From assembly GCA_947627565.1 (NCBI GenBank), contig CANQWO010000013.1:1-47276 (forward strand): a DNA stretch of 47,276 nucleotides, in the 5' to 3' direction. The notes under the pieces were generated by a model. The model saw only the letters and a program-made list of their open reading frames with translations, was not told where the DNA came from and did no database searches. Source of the stretch: an uncultured Clostridia bacterium (lineage in GTDB: Bacteria; Bacillota; Clostridia; Christensenellales; Borkfalkiaceae). A program made the position numbers and the translations under genes. Shown piece by piece: positions 36,067-44,573 of the stretch (its first letter is position 1; each line of letters starts with the position of its first letter).

Positions 36067-37377
36067 ATGAAGTATCAAATCCAACCCGCAGAAAAGAGCA
36101 CGGTCAAGGTCACAATGAATTTCGACGGCGACGAATGGAAGGCCGCCAACGACAAGGCGTATATTCAGAACCGCCACAAATACAGCGTGAACGGATTCCG
36201 GAAGGGGAAGGCGCCCAAGCACATTCTCGAACTCTATTACGGGAAGGGGCTCTTTTATGAAGACGCGCTCAATCTTCTTCTCGAAGAACACTACGAAAAG
36301 ATTCTGGAGGACGAAAAGGAGAAGATCGAGGCCGTCGGGCGCGCGTCGTTCGAGCTCGGCGAGGGGATCGACCTGGAAGCCGGCAACGTCGTGCTCGTCG
36401 CGACCGTGCCCGTAAAGCCGGACGTCGCCATCGAGCGCTATACGGGTATAAAAATCCCCAAGGTGGAGTATACTGTTACGGACGCCGACGTCGAGAAGGA
36501 GATCGAAAGCGTCCGCGAACGCATTGCGGAGAGCGTCGAAGTGACCGACCGCCCCGCCGCGCTCAAAGACGTCGTCAACATCGACTTCGAGGGCAAACTG
36601 AACGGAGCGGCGTTTGAGGGCGGCACGGCGCAGGGCTACGATCTGACGTTGGGCTCCGGGCAGTTCATCCCCGGCTTCGAGGAGCAGGTCGTCGGCATGC
36701 AGATCGGGGAGACCAAGGACCTCAACGTCACGTTCCCCGAGGATTACCAGGCCGAAGAGCTCAAGGGCAAGGACGTCGTCTTCACCGTCAAACTCAACAA
36801 GATCACGGGCAAGGCGCTTCCCGCATTCGACGAGGCATTCGCCAAGAAGATGGGTTCCGATTCGACGGAGGCCTACACGGCCAAGGTGCGCGAGCGCCTC
36901 GAAAAGAACGCGGAGACCCGTTCGCGCAACGAGACGGAAAACAACATTTTGGCCGAGATCTCCAAGTTCGCGACGGCGGAGATCCCCGAGGCGATGGTGG
37001 AGCAGGAGGAAGAGGCCTCGATGCAGCGGCTCGAATATAACCTCATGTATCAGGGCATCCGGATCGACGACTACCTCGCCTATCTCAACACCACGCGCGA
37101 GGAATATAAGAAAAACTTCGCGGAGGACGCGAAGAAGGCCGTCCTCAACCAGCTCATCATCGAAAAGCTCATCAAGGAGCTCAAGATCGAGGCGGGCGCA
37201 GAGGAGATCGCCCAAAAGATCGCCGAGCAGGCCGCTTCCGTCGGCAAGGACGCCGCGGCGTATGAGCAGGGCATGGACCCCCGCCAGCGCGCCTACATCG
37301 AGAACGACATCAAGGTGACCAAGCTCTTCGACTACCTGACGGCAAACAACGAAATGACCGCGGAGGCCAACGTATGA
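36067..37377 (+). CDS. tig: Trigger factor chaperone
   Basis: This 436-residue chaperone binds nascent chains at the ribosome exit. The ribosome-docking signature is GFRKGKAP (residues 43-50). An FKBP-type prolyl isomerase domain follows at about 150-240 ([16 protein letters not shown]) and a helical C-terminal chaperone domain ends the protein. AGAGGAG lies about 6 nt before ATG 36067. The clear upstream -10-like TAAAAT (36021-36026) lacks a good -35. The stop codon overlaps the clpP start (ATGA). Confidence 0.96.
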   Translation: MKYQIQPAEKSTVKVTMNFDGDEWKAANDKAYIQNRHKYSVNGFRKGKAPKHILELYYGKGLFYEDALNLLLEEHYEKILEDEKEKIEAVGRASFELGEGIDLEAGNVVLVATVPVKPDVAIERYTGIKIPKVEYTVTDADVEKEIESVRERIAESVEVTDRPAALKDVVNIDFEGKLNGAAFEGGTAQGYDLTLGSGQFIPGFEEQVVGMQIGETKDLNVTFPEDYQAEELKGKDVVFTVKLNKITGKALPAFDEAFAKKMGSDSTEAYTAKVRERLEKNAETRSRNETENNILAEISKFATAEIPEAMVEQEEEASMQRLEYNLMYQGIRIDDYLAYLNTTREEYKKNFAEDAKKAVLNQLIIEKLIKELKIEAGAEEIAQKIAEQAASVGKDAAAYEQGMDPRQRAYIENDIKVTKLFDYLTANNEMTAEANV

Positions 37378-37967
37378 ACGAAAAAAACATCCTCATTCCC
37401 TATGTCGTAGAGCGGACCTCCGGCGGCGAGCGCAGCTATGACCTCTATTCCCGCCTCCTCGAGGACCGCATCATCTTCCTTTCGGGCGAGATCGAGGACA
37501 ACATGGCCAATACCGTCGTGGCGCAGCTCATCTACCTCGAGGGGAAGGACCCCACCAAGGACATCAGTCTGTATATCAACAGTCCCGGCGGGTCCGTGTC
37601 CGCGGGCATGGCCATCTACGACACGATGAACTACATCAAGTGCGACGTCTCGACCATCTGCATCGGGCTGGCCGCGTCGATGGGGGCGTTCCTCCTCGCG
37701 GCGGGCGCCAAGGGCAAGCGGTACGCGCTCAAAAACAGCGAGATCATGATCCACCAGCCCCTCGGCGGCGCACAGGGACAGGCGAGCGACATCAAGATCC
37801 AGGCCGAGCACATCCTGCGCATCAAGGATAAGATGACGCGCATCCTTGCCGAGAACACAGGCAAGCCCTACGAGGTCATCGCGCGCGATACCGACCGCGA
37901 CAACTACCTTACGGCCGACGAAGCGATGCAATACGGCCTCATCGACAGAGTGTATACCAAGCGTTGA
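37374..37967 (+). CDS. clpP: ATP-dependent Clp protease proteolytic subunit ClpP
   Basis: This 197-residue serine protease forms the barrel that degrades proteins fed by ClpX or other Clp ATPases. Catalytic residues are Ser102 (GLAASMGAF) and His127 (MIHQPLGG), with Asp176 by spacing (RDTDRDN). [16 protein letters not shown] is the family signature. Length and order after tig are typical. It overlaps tig by 4 bp, which suggests coupled translation. Confidence 0.98.
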   Translation: MNEKNILIPYVVERTSGGERSYDLYSRLLEDRIIFLSGEIEDNMANTVVAQLIYLEGKDPTKDISLYINSPGGSVSAGMAIYDTMNYIKCDVSTICIGLAASMGAFLLAAGAKGKRYALKNSEIMIHQPLGGAQGQASDIKIQAEHILRIKDKMTRILAENTGKPYEVIARDTDRDNYLTADEAMQYGLIDRVYTKR

Positions 37968-38009
37968 CGCGCGGTCCGTCCGATCGCAAAATTTGTTACG
38001 GAGAATGCT

Positions 38010-39245
38010 ATGGCAAAATACGAACAGCGCTGCTCTTTCTGCGGGAAGGAGCGGTCCAAAACCAAAAAATTGATTGCGGGCCCCGACGGCGTCGCCATCT
38101 GCGACGAGTGCGTCGAGCTTTGCCGCGACATGATGGACAAGACCCCGTCGGAGGGGGACATGTCTGAGGTTGAGCTTAAGAAACCCGCCGAGATCAAGAA
38201 AGAACTCGATGAATATATCATCGGACAGGATAAGGCGAAGCGCGTTCTTTCCGTGGCGGTCTATAACCACTATAAGCGCATCAATGCCATGCTTGCGAGC
38301 AAGAAGGACGACGACGGCGTCGAGATCGAAAAGAGCAATATTCTCTTGTTGGGACCGACTGGCAGCGGAAAAACGCTGCTTGCCCGCACGCTTGCCAAGA
38401 TCCTGAACGTGCCGTTTGCCACGAGCGACGCGACCACGCTCACGGAGGCCGGCTATGTGGGCGAGGACGTCGAAAATATCCTCTTGAAGCTCATCCAGAA
38501 CGCCGACTACGACATCGAGCGCGCCCAGCGCGGCATCATCTATATCGACGAGATCGACAAGATCGCGCGCAAGGGGGAGAACGTCTCCATCACGCGCGAC
38601 GTCTCGGGCGAAGGGGTTCAGCAGGCCCTCCTCAAGATCATCGAGAGCACGGTCGCAAACGTCCCCCCGCAGGGCGGCAGAAAGCACCCGCAGCAGGACT
38701 GCATGCGCATCGATACGACGAATATCCTCTTCATCTGCGGCGGCGCGTTTGTCGGGCTCGATAAGATTGTCGGCGCGCGGAAAGACGATTCGGGCCTCGG
38801 GTTCGGCGGCAAGGTGAAGCTCGGCGAGAACGAGGTGGACTATTCGCTGCTCGATGACGTCAAGCCGCAGGACCTCACCAAGTTCGGGCTCATTCCCGAA
38901 TTTGTGGGGCGGATCCCCATCGTCGTCTCTCTGCAGGCGCTCGACGAGAACGCGCTCGTGAATATTCTCACCCAGCCCAAGAACGCCATCATCAAGCAGT
39001 ACCAGAAACTGGTCGGGCTCGACGGCGTCAAACTCACGGTGGAAGACGCCGCCGTCCGCGAGATCGCGGGCACGGCCATCCGCCTGAAGACGGGCGCGCG
39101 GGGGCTCAGGACCATCATCGAGGGCATCATGACGGACATCATGTTCGATATCCCCACGGAACAGAACGTGGAAGAGGTCATCATCACGCGCGACTGTGTG
39201 GCCGAGGGCGCCAAGCCGACCGTCATCTATAAGAAGAGCGCATAA
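38010..39245 (+). CDS. clpX: ATP-dependent Clp protease ATP-binding subunit ClpX
   Basis: This 411-residue AAA+ unfoldase recognises substrates, including SsrA- and probably alanine-tailed chains, and passes them to ClpP. The zinc-binding domain has Cys8, Cys11, Cys31 and Cys34. Walker A is GPTGSGKT (from residue 115), Walker B is IIYIDEIDK, and the pore motif region and sensor-2 [10 protein letters not shown] are present. ACGGAG lies about 6 nt before ATG 38010, 42 bp after clpP. Confidence 0.98.
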   Translation: MAKYEQRCSFCGKERSKTKKLIAGPDGVAICDECVELCRDMMDKTPSEGDMSEVELKKPAEIKKELDEYIIGQDKAKRVLSVAVYNHYKRINAMLASKKDDDGVEIEKSNILLLGPTGSGKTLLARTLAKILNVPFATSDATTLTEAGYVGEDVENILLKLIQNADYDIERAQRGIIYIDEIDKIARKGENVSITRDVSGEGVQQALLKIIESTVANVPPQGGRKHPQQDCMRIDTTNILFICGGAFVGLDKIVGARKDDSGLGFGGKVKLGENEVDYSLLDDVKPQDLTKFGLIPEFVGRIPIVVSLQALDENALVNILTQPKNAIIKQYQKLVGLDGVKLTVEDAAVREIAGTAIRLKTGARGLRTIIEGIMTDIMFDIPTEQNVEEVIITRDCVAEGAKPTVIYKKSA

Positions 39246-39257
39246 CGAAACGCAACG

Positions 39258-39286
39258 AAGGCCTTCCCCCGCGGGAGGCCTTTTTT
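39258..39286 (+). terminator. Terminator of the tig-clpP-clpX operon
   Basis: AGGCCT at 39259-39264 pairs with the AGGCC-T arm near 39276-39281, continuing with CCC/GGG after a bulged T, followed by six Ts. It begins 13 bp after the clpX stop codon. Confidence 0.78.
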
Positions 39287-39384
39287 CTGCGCGTTTTCCG
39301 CGTTCCGTGGGGCAAAAATGGGCGCGTGTGCCGAAAATCATGAAAATTTTCCGGTCCGGATACAATTCTAACAAGATTTTCACC

Positions 39385-39432
39385 GTGGACAGCGGTCCAC
39401 GCCTTGCAATTTCCAAAAAGATATGGTATAAT
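39385..39432 (+). promoter_or_regulatory. Promoter of trpS with an adjacent palindrome
   Basis: TTGCAA (39404-39409) and TATAAT (39427-39432) are 17 bp apart. A perfect palindrome GTGGAC-AGCG-GTCCAC (39385-39400) ends 3 bp before the -35 box, where a regulator could bind. The leader to the ATG is only about 20 nt, too short for a T-box. Confidence 0.75.
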
Positions 39433-39458
39433 GACCCTGTATCGAAACCGGAGAGACT

Positions 39459-40451
39459 ATGGAGAAACCAATCATCTATTCCGCCGTGCAACCCAGCGGA
39501 AATCTCACCATCGGAAACTATGTCGGCGCCATCCGCAACTGGGTAAACTTGCAGGATTCCTATGACTGCTTCTTTTCCATTGCGGACATGCACGCCATCA
39601 CGGTGCGGCAGGAGCCCGCCGAGCTCCGTCGGAGGACGCTGGAACTCGCGGCGCTCTATATCGCCTGCGGCGTCGATCCCGAAAAGTGCGTCCTCTATGT
39701 GCAGTCGCAGGTGCCGGCGCATGCCGCGCTGTGCTGGGTGCTCAATACGGTCACCTATGTCGGCGAGGCGTCCCGCATGACGCAGTTCAAGGATAAGAGC
39801 CAAAAACATGCCGACAATATCAATATGGGGCTGATGGACTACCCCGTCCTCATGGCGGCCGATATTCTGCTCTACCGCGCGGCGGCCGTGCCCGTCGGCG
39901 CCGATCAGAAGCAGCACGTCGAACTCGCGCGCGACCTCGCCGTGCGTTTCAACAACCGTTTCGGCGAGACGTTCGTCGTCCCCGAGCCGCTCATCTTCCG
40001 CGGAGGGGCCAAGATCGCGTCGTTGCTGGAGCCGACGAAAAAGATGTCCAAATCGGAGGAGAACCCCAACGCCTCCGTCTTCCTGTCCGACGACCGCGAT
40101 ACCGTCATCCGCAAGTTCAAGCGCGCCGTCACGGACAGCGGGAGCGAAGTGCGCTACGCCGAGGACAAGCCGGGCATCTCCAACCTGTTGAACATCTACT
40201 GCGCCTTCAAGGGCTGTACGCTCGCGGAAGCGGAGAAGGAGTTCGAGGGCAAGGGATACGGAGATTTCAAGATCGCGGTGGGGGAGACGGTCGCCGACGT
40301 CATCGCGCCCGTGCAGGCCGAACAAAAGCGGCTCCTCTCCGACAAAAAGGAGCTCGCGGCCTATCTGGTCTCGGGCAGAGACCGCGCCGCCTATGCCGCC
40401 CGCAAGACGCTCTCCAAAGTCTACCGCAAGATCGGATTCTGGGAAGCGTGA
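39459..40451 (+). CDS. trpS: Tryptophanyl-tRNA synthetase
   Basis: This 330-residue class I synthetase charges tRNA-Trp. The HIGH-like signature is PSGNLTIGNYVGA (residues 12-24) and KMSKS lies at 195-199. GADQKQHVELARDLA is typical for TrpRS. Length is normal. CGGAGAG lies 5-6 nt before ATG 39459. The next gene starts 1 bp after its stop codon, so they are co-transcribed. Confidence 0.97.
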   Translation: MEKPIIYSAVQPSGNLTIGNYVGAIRNWVNLQDSYDCFFSIADMHAITVRQEPAELRRRTLELAALYIACGVDPEKCVLYVQSQVPAHAALCWVLNTVTYVGEASRMTQFKDKSQKHADNINMGLMDYPVLMAADILLYRAAAVPVGADQKQHVELARDLAVRFNNRFGETFVVPEPLIFRGGAKIASLLEPTKKMSKSEENPNASVFLSDDRDTVIRKFKRAVTDSGSEVRYAEDKPGISNLLNIYCAFKGCTLAEAEKEFEGKGYGDFKIAVGETVADVIAPVQAEQKRLLSDKKELAAYLVSGRDRAAYAARKTLSKVYRKIGFWEA

Positions 40452-40452
40452 T

Positions 40453-41319
40453 ATGTTCGGATACGTTCGCTACGATTACCCCAATCTATTCGTGAAGGAC
40501 GTCATGCTCTATCAGTCCGCCTATTGCGGGCTGTGCAAGGGCATCGCGCGCGCTTCGGGGCAGGCGGCCCGCCTCGGACTTTCCTACGATATGGCATTTC
40601 TCTCCGTGCTGTTGCATAACATCATGGGGGTCGATTTTCGGATCGAGAAACAAAATTGCTTCGAACATGCCGTCAAAAAGCGGCCCATCGCCGCCGTGGA
40701 CCCGCTCACCGAGGAACTCGGCGCCCTCAACACCGTGCTGTGCTACTATAAGCTAACCGACGACATCGAGGACGCGGGCAAGGGAGGCGGCAAACGCCTG
40801 TGGTTCCGCGCGGGATTCAAGCGGGCGAAAAAGAAATACCCGTCGCTCGTGTCGCTTGTCGAGACGTACATGGCCGAACAGCGGCGCGCGGAGCGGGAAA
40901 AAATCGCCTCGCCCGAGATGGCGGCGGAGCCGAGCGCCTGCATGCTGCAATCGCTTTCCGAGCACTTCCTCGCGGACATGGGTACCTCCGATACGCTCGG
41001 ACTGTTCCATGAACTCGGAAAATGGATCTATCTCGTCGACGCGCTCGACGACTATGATAAGGACCTCGAAAAGGGAAATTACAATCCGTTTGCGCTCGCC
41101 TACGGCGCCCCGTCCAAAGAGGCGCTCATTGCGGCGGCGGGCGCGGACATCGCATTTCTGTTCGATACGACGTTTTATGCCATGCGGGAGCATCTCGCGG
41201 GCGTCACATTTCATTTCAACCGCGACCTTACCGACAACGTCATTCTGCGCGGCATCCCGCTTGAAACACAGCGCGTGATGCGGGGCGAGCCGCGCGTGCG
41301 CATGTCGGTCAAAGTCTGA
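40453..41319 (+). CDS. DUF5685-type protein of unknown function
   Basis: This 288-residue soluble, helix-rich protein starts MFGYVRYDYPNLFVKD and has a CGLCKGI motif (Cys25, Cys28) near the N-terminus. Later motifs are ALNTVLCYYKLTDDIED, LGKWIYLVDALDDYDKDLEKGNYNPF and a C-terminal NVILRGIPLE. The paired acidic LTDDIED and DDYDKD motifs resemble those of helical enzymes that bind metal or isoprenoids, but no function is established. From memory this matches the DUF5685 family common in Clostridia and often next to a J-domain gene, as here. Confidence 0.82.
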   Translation: MFGYVRYDYPNLFVKDVMLYQSAYCGLCKGIARASGQAARLGLSYDMAFLSVLLHNIMGVDFRIEKQNCFEHAVKKRPIAAVDPLTEELGALNTVLCYYKLTDDIEDAGKGGGKRLWFRAGFKRAKKKYPSLVSLVETYMAEQRRAEREKIASPEMAAEPSACMLQSLSEHFLADMGTSDTLGLFHELGKWIYLVDALDDYDKDLEKGNYNPFALAYGAPSKEALIAAAGADIAFLFDTTFYAMREHLAGVTFHFNRDLTDNVILRGIPLETQRVMRGEPRVRMSVKV

Positions 41320-41330
41320 AAGGAGCATTC

Positions 41331-41927
41331 ATGAAAGAAAGTTATACCATCCTCGGCCTCGACGAAACCGCCTCCATGGAGGAGATCGAGCGCCGCTATG
41401 AGGAGCTCAAGGCCAAGTACAACGAGGAAAAGTGGCAGGACGGCGAAGCGGGGACCCGCGCCGCCCGCATGCTCGAAAAGCTGGAAGCCGCATATTCCGA
41501 CATCAAGGATGAGCGCAGAGAGGGGGGGCATGCCTCGGGCGACGCCTCCGCTTTCGATGAAGTCGGCTCTGCGATCCGCAGCGGCGATCTCTCCCGCGCC
41601 CAGCAGCTCCTCGACGCGTTCAACGAGCGGAGCGCCGAATGGCACTATCTGCAGTCCGTCGTCTTCTACAAAAAGAATTGGATGAACGAGAGCAAGAAGC
41701 AGCTCGAGATTGCGATGCAGATGGACCCCGCGAATGAAAAATATCGCGCGGCTTACGAAAAACTCAAGGCGCGCGCCGACTATTCCCAGCAGACGGGCGG
41801 CGCGACCAATACCAATCCCAACGTCTCGCAGGGAGACGAGCAGATGGGCGGGAATTGGTGCGTTTCGCTTTGGAACACCTGCGCCTGTCTCTCATGGGTT
41901 TGGTGCTGTTGCAACGGTTGCCGTTAA
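41331..41927 (+). CDS. J-domain-like protein with TPR-like helices and cysteine-rich tail
   Basis: This 198-residue protein begins with a DnaJ-like fold (SYTILGLDETASMEEIERRYEELKAKY, residues 4-55), but the HPD tripeptide that activates DnaK is missing, with NEEKW in its place. About residues 75-155 form TPR-like helices (RAQQLLDAFNERSAEWHYLQSV). The C-terminus ends in a Cys/Trp-rich motif of about 20 residues (NTCACLSWVWCCCNGCR), which may bind metal or contact the membrane. AAAGGAG lies 6 nt before ATG 41331. It follows the DUF5685-type gene after 11 bp. Confidence 0.82.
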   Translation: MKESYTILGLDETASMEEIERRYEELKAKYNEEKWQDGEAGTRAARMLEKLEAAYSDIKDERREGGHASGDASAFDEVGSAIRSGDLSRAQQLLDAFNERSAEWHYLQSVVFYKKNWMNESKKQLEIAMQMDPANEKYRAAYEKLKARADYSQQTGGATNTNPNVSQGDEQMGGNWCVSLWNTCACLSWVWCCCNGCR

Positions 41928-41939
41928 AGGAGCGCATGG

Positions 41940-42491
41940 ATGCGGCGGCCTTCGAGATCGTTTGAGATCGCACTTTCCGCGATCTCTTGCGCCATCGCGG
42001 CGTTGGCGTTGACGATGGGCTGTTATGTGGAGATGCTCTTGGGATTCGGGTATGTCCTCGCTGTGTTTGCGCTCATGGTCCCGCTCTCCAAAGATTTTGT
42101 CTTGGGCAACGTGCTCGCGGCGATCGGCGCCGTGCTGCTTGCCTTTCTCTTTTCCATGTCTGTCTTTTGGAGCCTGATCCCCTTTGCCGTATTTTTCGCG
42201 TTTCATCCGCTCGTCAATTGGTTGCAAAAGAAATATGTCAAGACGAAACTCATGCACGGCCTGTGCCTTTTGGCGAAGGCGGTCTGGTTCGACCTCGCCA
42301 TGTGGCTCTCGTGGGCGGTCGTCTTCGTGCCCATTCTCGGCATGAACAACGCGACATGGTATCCCTTCGTTGCGAAATATTTCTATCTCGTGCTCTTTGT
42401 GGGGGGCACGCTGTTCTTTGCCGTATATGATTATATGATTTTCCTCTGTCAGCGCTCGGTGAACATCGTCGTCGCAAAACTCAGGAAGTAG
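41940..42491 (+). CDS. Integral membrane protein of unknown function
   Basis: This 183-residue protein has about five membrane helices. Features are SKDFVLGNVLAAIGAVLLA and HPLVNWLQKKYVKTKLMHG. It lies in the DUF5685-type/J-like cluster and is co-transcribed with it (13 bp gap). AAGGAG lies 7 nt before ATG 41940; an ATG at 41936 is out of frame. I recognise no named family with certainty. Confidence 0.75.
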   Translation: MRRPSRSFEIALSAISCAIAALALTMGCYVEMLLGFGYVLAVFALMVPLSKDFVLGNVLAAIGAVLLAFLFSMSVFWSLIPFAVFFAFHPLVNWLQKKYVKTKLMHGLCLLAKAVWFDLAMWLSWAVVFVPILGMNNATWYPFVAKYFYLVLFVGGTLFFAVYDYMIFLCQRSVNIVVAKLRK

Positions 42492-42500
42492 GGGGATGCA

Positions 42501-43889
42501 ATGCAGAAAAACGATATCGTTACCGTGAGCGCGCAGAGCATGGGCACGCAGGGCGAGGGGATCGCCAAGGCAGACGGCGTCACGCTCTTTGTGCCCTACC
42601 TCTTGCCGGGCGAGCGCGCCGAAGTGCGCGTCGTCAAACTCAAAGGCAATATCGGTTATGCAAGGGCGGAGGAGATCGTGACTCCCGCGGAGGAGCGCGT
42701 AAGGCCGCAGTGTCCCGTGTTTCACCGCTGCGGCGGCTGTCAGCTTCAACACGTCCGCTACCGCGACCAACTGAAATTTAAGGCGGGATTGGTCCGGAAC
42801 GCGCTCAAAAAGATCGCCGGCATCGACTTTGCCGTCTCCGCCTGCGAGCGCAGCGACAAGGAATACGGCTACCGCAATAAACTTCAGCTCCCCATCGGCA
42901 GACAGGACGGGGAAAACGTCATCGGCTTCTATGCCGAGCGCACGCACCGCATCATCCCGACGTCCGTCTGTCCCATCCATCCCGCGTGGTCGGAAAAGCT
43001 CATCGCCGCCACCCTCAATTTCATGGAGAAGTGCGGATTGGACGGCTACGACGAGACGACGAAGACGGGGCAGGTCCGCCATATCGTCGTGCGGGAGCTC
43101 CGCAAGCGCTATCTCGTCACGCTGGTCGTCACGGAGCCCGAGATCAAGGGCATCGATTATTTCGCCTTTCTTTTGGATTCGATCTTTTCGGAATACAGCC
43201 TCTATCTCAACATCAACAACGCCGAGACCAACGTGATCTTCGGGGAGGAATTTCGTCTCGTCAAGGGAAAACCGACCTATGAGTGCGCGGACATGGGTAT
43301 CTCGTTTGAGGCCGGACCCAATACGTTCGTGCAGGTAAACGACGGCGTGCGCGGACGGCTCTATCAGCAGGCCGTGGAGCTTGCGGAGAGCGGTCCCGTG
43401 ATCGACTGTTACGCGGGCGGCGGGCTCTTGACGGCGCTCTTTGCGCGGCAATACGGCAAGGCCTATGGCATCGAGGTCGTCGCGGAGGCCAGCGCCTGTG
43501 CGGACGCGCTTGCCGAGCGCAACGGGCTCACGGGGAAGATGATCAATCTCTGCGGCAGGGTGGAGGAAAAACTGCCCGCGCTGTTGGCGCAGGAGCCCTC
43601 CGCCGTTGTGGTGCTCGATCCGCCGCGGGCGGGCGTCGGGCGGGGCGTCCTCAAAGAGCTCTTAAAGCAGGCTCCCGCGCGCATTCTCATGATCTCCTGC
43701 AATCCCGCGACGCTTGCCCGCGACCTCGGATTTTTGACGGGCACGCTTGTCGAAAATGAGAGCGGAGAACTCGTGAAGAGCAAAGAGCCCCATACCATGT
43801 ACGAGATCAAGGCCGTCAAACCGTTTGATATGTTCCCGCAGACCAAGCACGTCGAGACGCTCGTTCTGCTCTCCCGCACAGGATCGTAA
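42501..43889 (+). CDS. 23S rRNA (uracil-5-)-methyltransferase, RlmD/TrmA family
   Basis: This 462-residue SAM-dependent enzyme methylates C5 of a uracil in RNA. A TRAM domain (about 1-60) precedes a four-cysteine 4Fe-4S site (Cys71, Cys77, Cys80, Cys157). The Rossmann domain shows VIDCYAGGGLLTALFA, VVLDPPRAGVGRG and the nucleophilic Cys400 in ISCNPATLARD. These are hallmarks of RlmD/RlmCD (RumA-like) enzymes. Bacillota enzymes of this type methylate 23S U747 and/or U1939, which cannot be told from sequence alone. It is the last gene of its cluster; a hairpin terminator follows at 44024. Confidence 0.93.
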   Translation: MQKNDIVTVSAQSMGTQGEGIAKADGVTLFVPYLLPGERAEVRVVKLKGNIGYARAEEIVTPAEERVRPQCPVFHRCGGCQLQHVRYRDQLKFKAGLVRNALKKIAGIDFAVSACERSDKEYGYRNKLQLPIGRQDGENVIGFYAERTHRIIPTSVCPIHPAWSEKLIAATLNFMEKCGLDGYDETTKTGQVRHIVVRELRKRYLVTLVVTEPEIKGIDYFAFLLDSIFSEYSLYLNINNAETNVIFGEEFRLVKGKPTYECADMGISFEAGPNTFVQVNDGVRGRLYQQAVELAESGPVIDCYAGGGLLTALFARQYGKAYGIEVVAEASACADALAERNGLTGKMINLCGRVEEKLPALLAQEPSAVVVLDPPRAGVGRGVLKELLKQAPARILMISCNPATLARDLGFLTGTLVENESGELVKSKEPHTMYEIKAVKPFDMFPQTKHVETLVLLSRTGS

Positions 43890-44005
43890 CGCAGGCTCGC
43901 CGCCGTGCATCGCTCCGCATTTCCGGGACCATGGGGGAAAATTTGCGGTTGCGCCCTCCGCCCACGGATGGCGAGGAGCAGTAGGGGTAACGTTCTGCGG
44001 TGCAA
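43890..44005. other. Intergenic region after the methyltransferase gene
   Basis: No gene is supported here. Together with the repeat and terminators downstream it makes a 343-bp gap up to the XRE gene. Short open frames are present but have no binding site and show no recognisable domain. Confidence 0.5.
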
Positions 44006-44128
44006 AAGTAAAACAGAGATCAAGAGCCTGTGCGCCCGAAAGGGTGCGCAGGCTCTTTGCATGCAAATAGTTGTCTATGACGGTGGTGCAACGGGGAGCA
44101 GACAAAAAACGGGCATACCATGTCTGCG
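44006..44128 (+). repeat. Intergenic hairpin repeat, copy 1
   Basis: This copy pairs with 45025-45150 in direct orientation. It has two parts: a long GC-rich hairpin (44024-44055) and a GCAGACA / TGTCTGC stem (44098-44127). The last 32 bases (44097-44128) are identical in both copies; the rest matches with scattered changes. The first hairpin can also end transcription. Confidence 0.85.
44024..44058 (+). terminator. Terminator-like hairpin after the methyltransferase operon
   Basis: A 14-bp stem with two G-U wobbles (GAGCCTGTGCGCCC with GGGTGCGCAGGCTC) and a GAAA tetraloop is followed by TTT. The same hairpin recurs after the FxLYD-type gene. Confidence 0.65.
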
Positions 44129-44173
44129 AGCAGACTTCATGTTTTCCTTCTTAAAAATCTGTCGGGAGTAGCC

Positions 44174-44206
44174 AAAAGACGGCTTGACGAATCGTCAAGC
44201 CGTCTT
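44174..44206 (-). terminator. Terminator of the XRE regulator gene
   Basis: AAGACGGCTTGACG (44176-44189) pairs perfectly with CGTCAAGCCGTCTT (44193-44206), a 14-bp stem with a 3-nt loop. On the minus strand the T-tail extends through 44174. It lies 26 bp after the stop codon. Confidence 0.8.
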
Positions 44207-44232
44207 CATCTGCAATTTGTATGGGAGGCAGT

Positions 44233-44433
44233 TTAATCTGTAACGCCCAAAAGATAGTCGGTGGTCTCTTTGAAAAAAGCGGCGAGTGTGATGATGGCGG
44301 AAGCGGTCGGCTCGGTTTTTCCGAGTTCCCATTTTGCGATCGCCGATTGGCTCAACCCGACCGCTTGCGCAAGCTGCATTTGGCTCATCCCTTTTGCCGT
44401 GCGCAATTCCTTTAACCGTTCTTGGAACCTCAT
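44233..44433 (-). CDS. XRE-family transcriptional regulator, short Cro/CI-type
   Basis: This 66-residue DNA-binding protein is essentially one helix-turn-helix domain: MRFQERLKELRTAKGMSQ, QLAQAVGLSQSAIAKWE and TASAIITLAAFFKETTDYLLG. This is a classical Cro/C1-type repressor fold. The start is taken at 44433, the conserved beginning of the domain. No ribosome binding site precedes it, and a TATAAT lies only 6 nt upstream, so the mRNA may be leaderless as for phage repressors. Two CAAGT palindromes upstream are probable operators controlling the divergent gene and possibly itself. Confidence 0.88.
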   Translation of the reverse strand: MRFQERLKELRTAKGMSQMQLAQAVGLSQSAIAKWELGKTEPTASAIITLAAFFKETTDYLLGVTD

Positions 44434-44439
44434 ATTTCT

Positions 44440-44445
44440 ATTATA
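44440..44445 (-). promoter_or_regulatory. -10 box of the XRE gene, placed for a leaderless transcript
   Basis: TATAAT on the minus strand ends 6 nt before the A of the start codon. No good -35 box is found at 16-19 bp (AGTATT at 17 bp), so the promoter is weak or needs help. Confidence 0.55.
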
Positions 44446-44452
44446 TATTTTG

Positions 44453-44489
44453 CAAGTATTAAAATACTTGACAAGTCTGATAAGACTTG
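44453..44489. promoter_or_regulatory. Two CAAGT palindromic operators between the divergent genes
   Basis: CAAGTATTAAAATACTTG (44453-44470) and CAAGTCTGATAAGACTTG (44472-44489) are both 18-bp palindromes with CAAGT half-sites, with centres 19 bp apart. The first overlaps the -35 and the second fills the spacer of the plus-strand promoter, so a bound repressor would block RNA polymerase. Confidence 0.8.
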
Positions 44490-44496
44490 ATATAAT
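44468..44496 (+). promoter_or_regulatory. Promoter of the FxLYD-type gene
   Basis: Perfect TTGACA (44468-44473) and TATAAT (44491-44496) boxes are 17 bp apart. The spacer consists almost wholly of the second operator palindrome. Confidence 0.88.
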
Positions 44497-44573
44497 CAAA
44501 TTATCATTCGGAAGGCAAGGCGGTTGCCGTCAGGTTGAGGCCGTTTGCCCCGAAATTTTTGGAGGTATTTTCT

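Noticed and set aside
39246-39458. T-box leader for trpS
   Set aside because: A consensus promoter lies about 27 bp before the start codon, so no room for a T-box remains; the upstream bases hold a terminator and a short palindrome only.
43890-44200. Short open frames between the methyltransferase and XRE genes
   Set aside because: They run through hairpins and the repeat, lack binding sites and show no domain; the region is better read as repeat and terminators.
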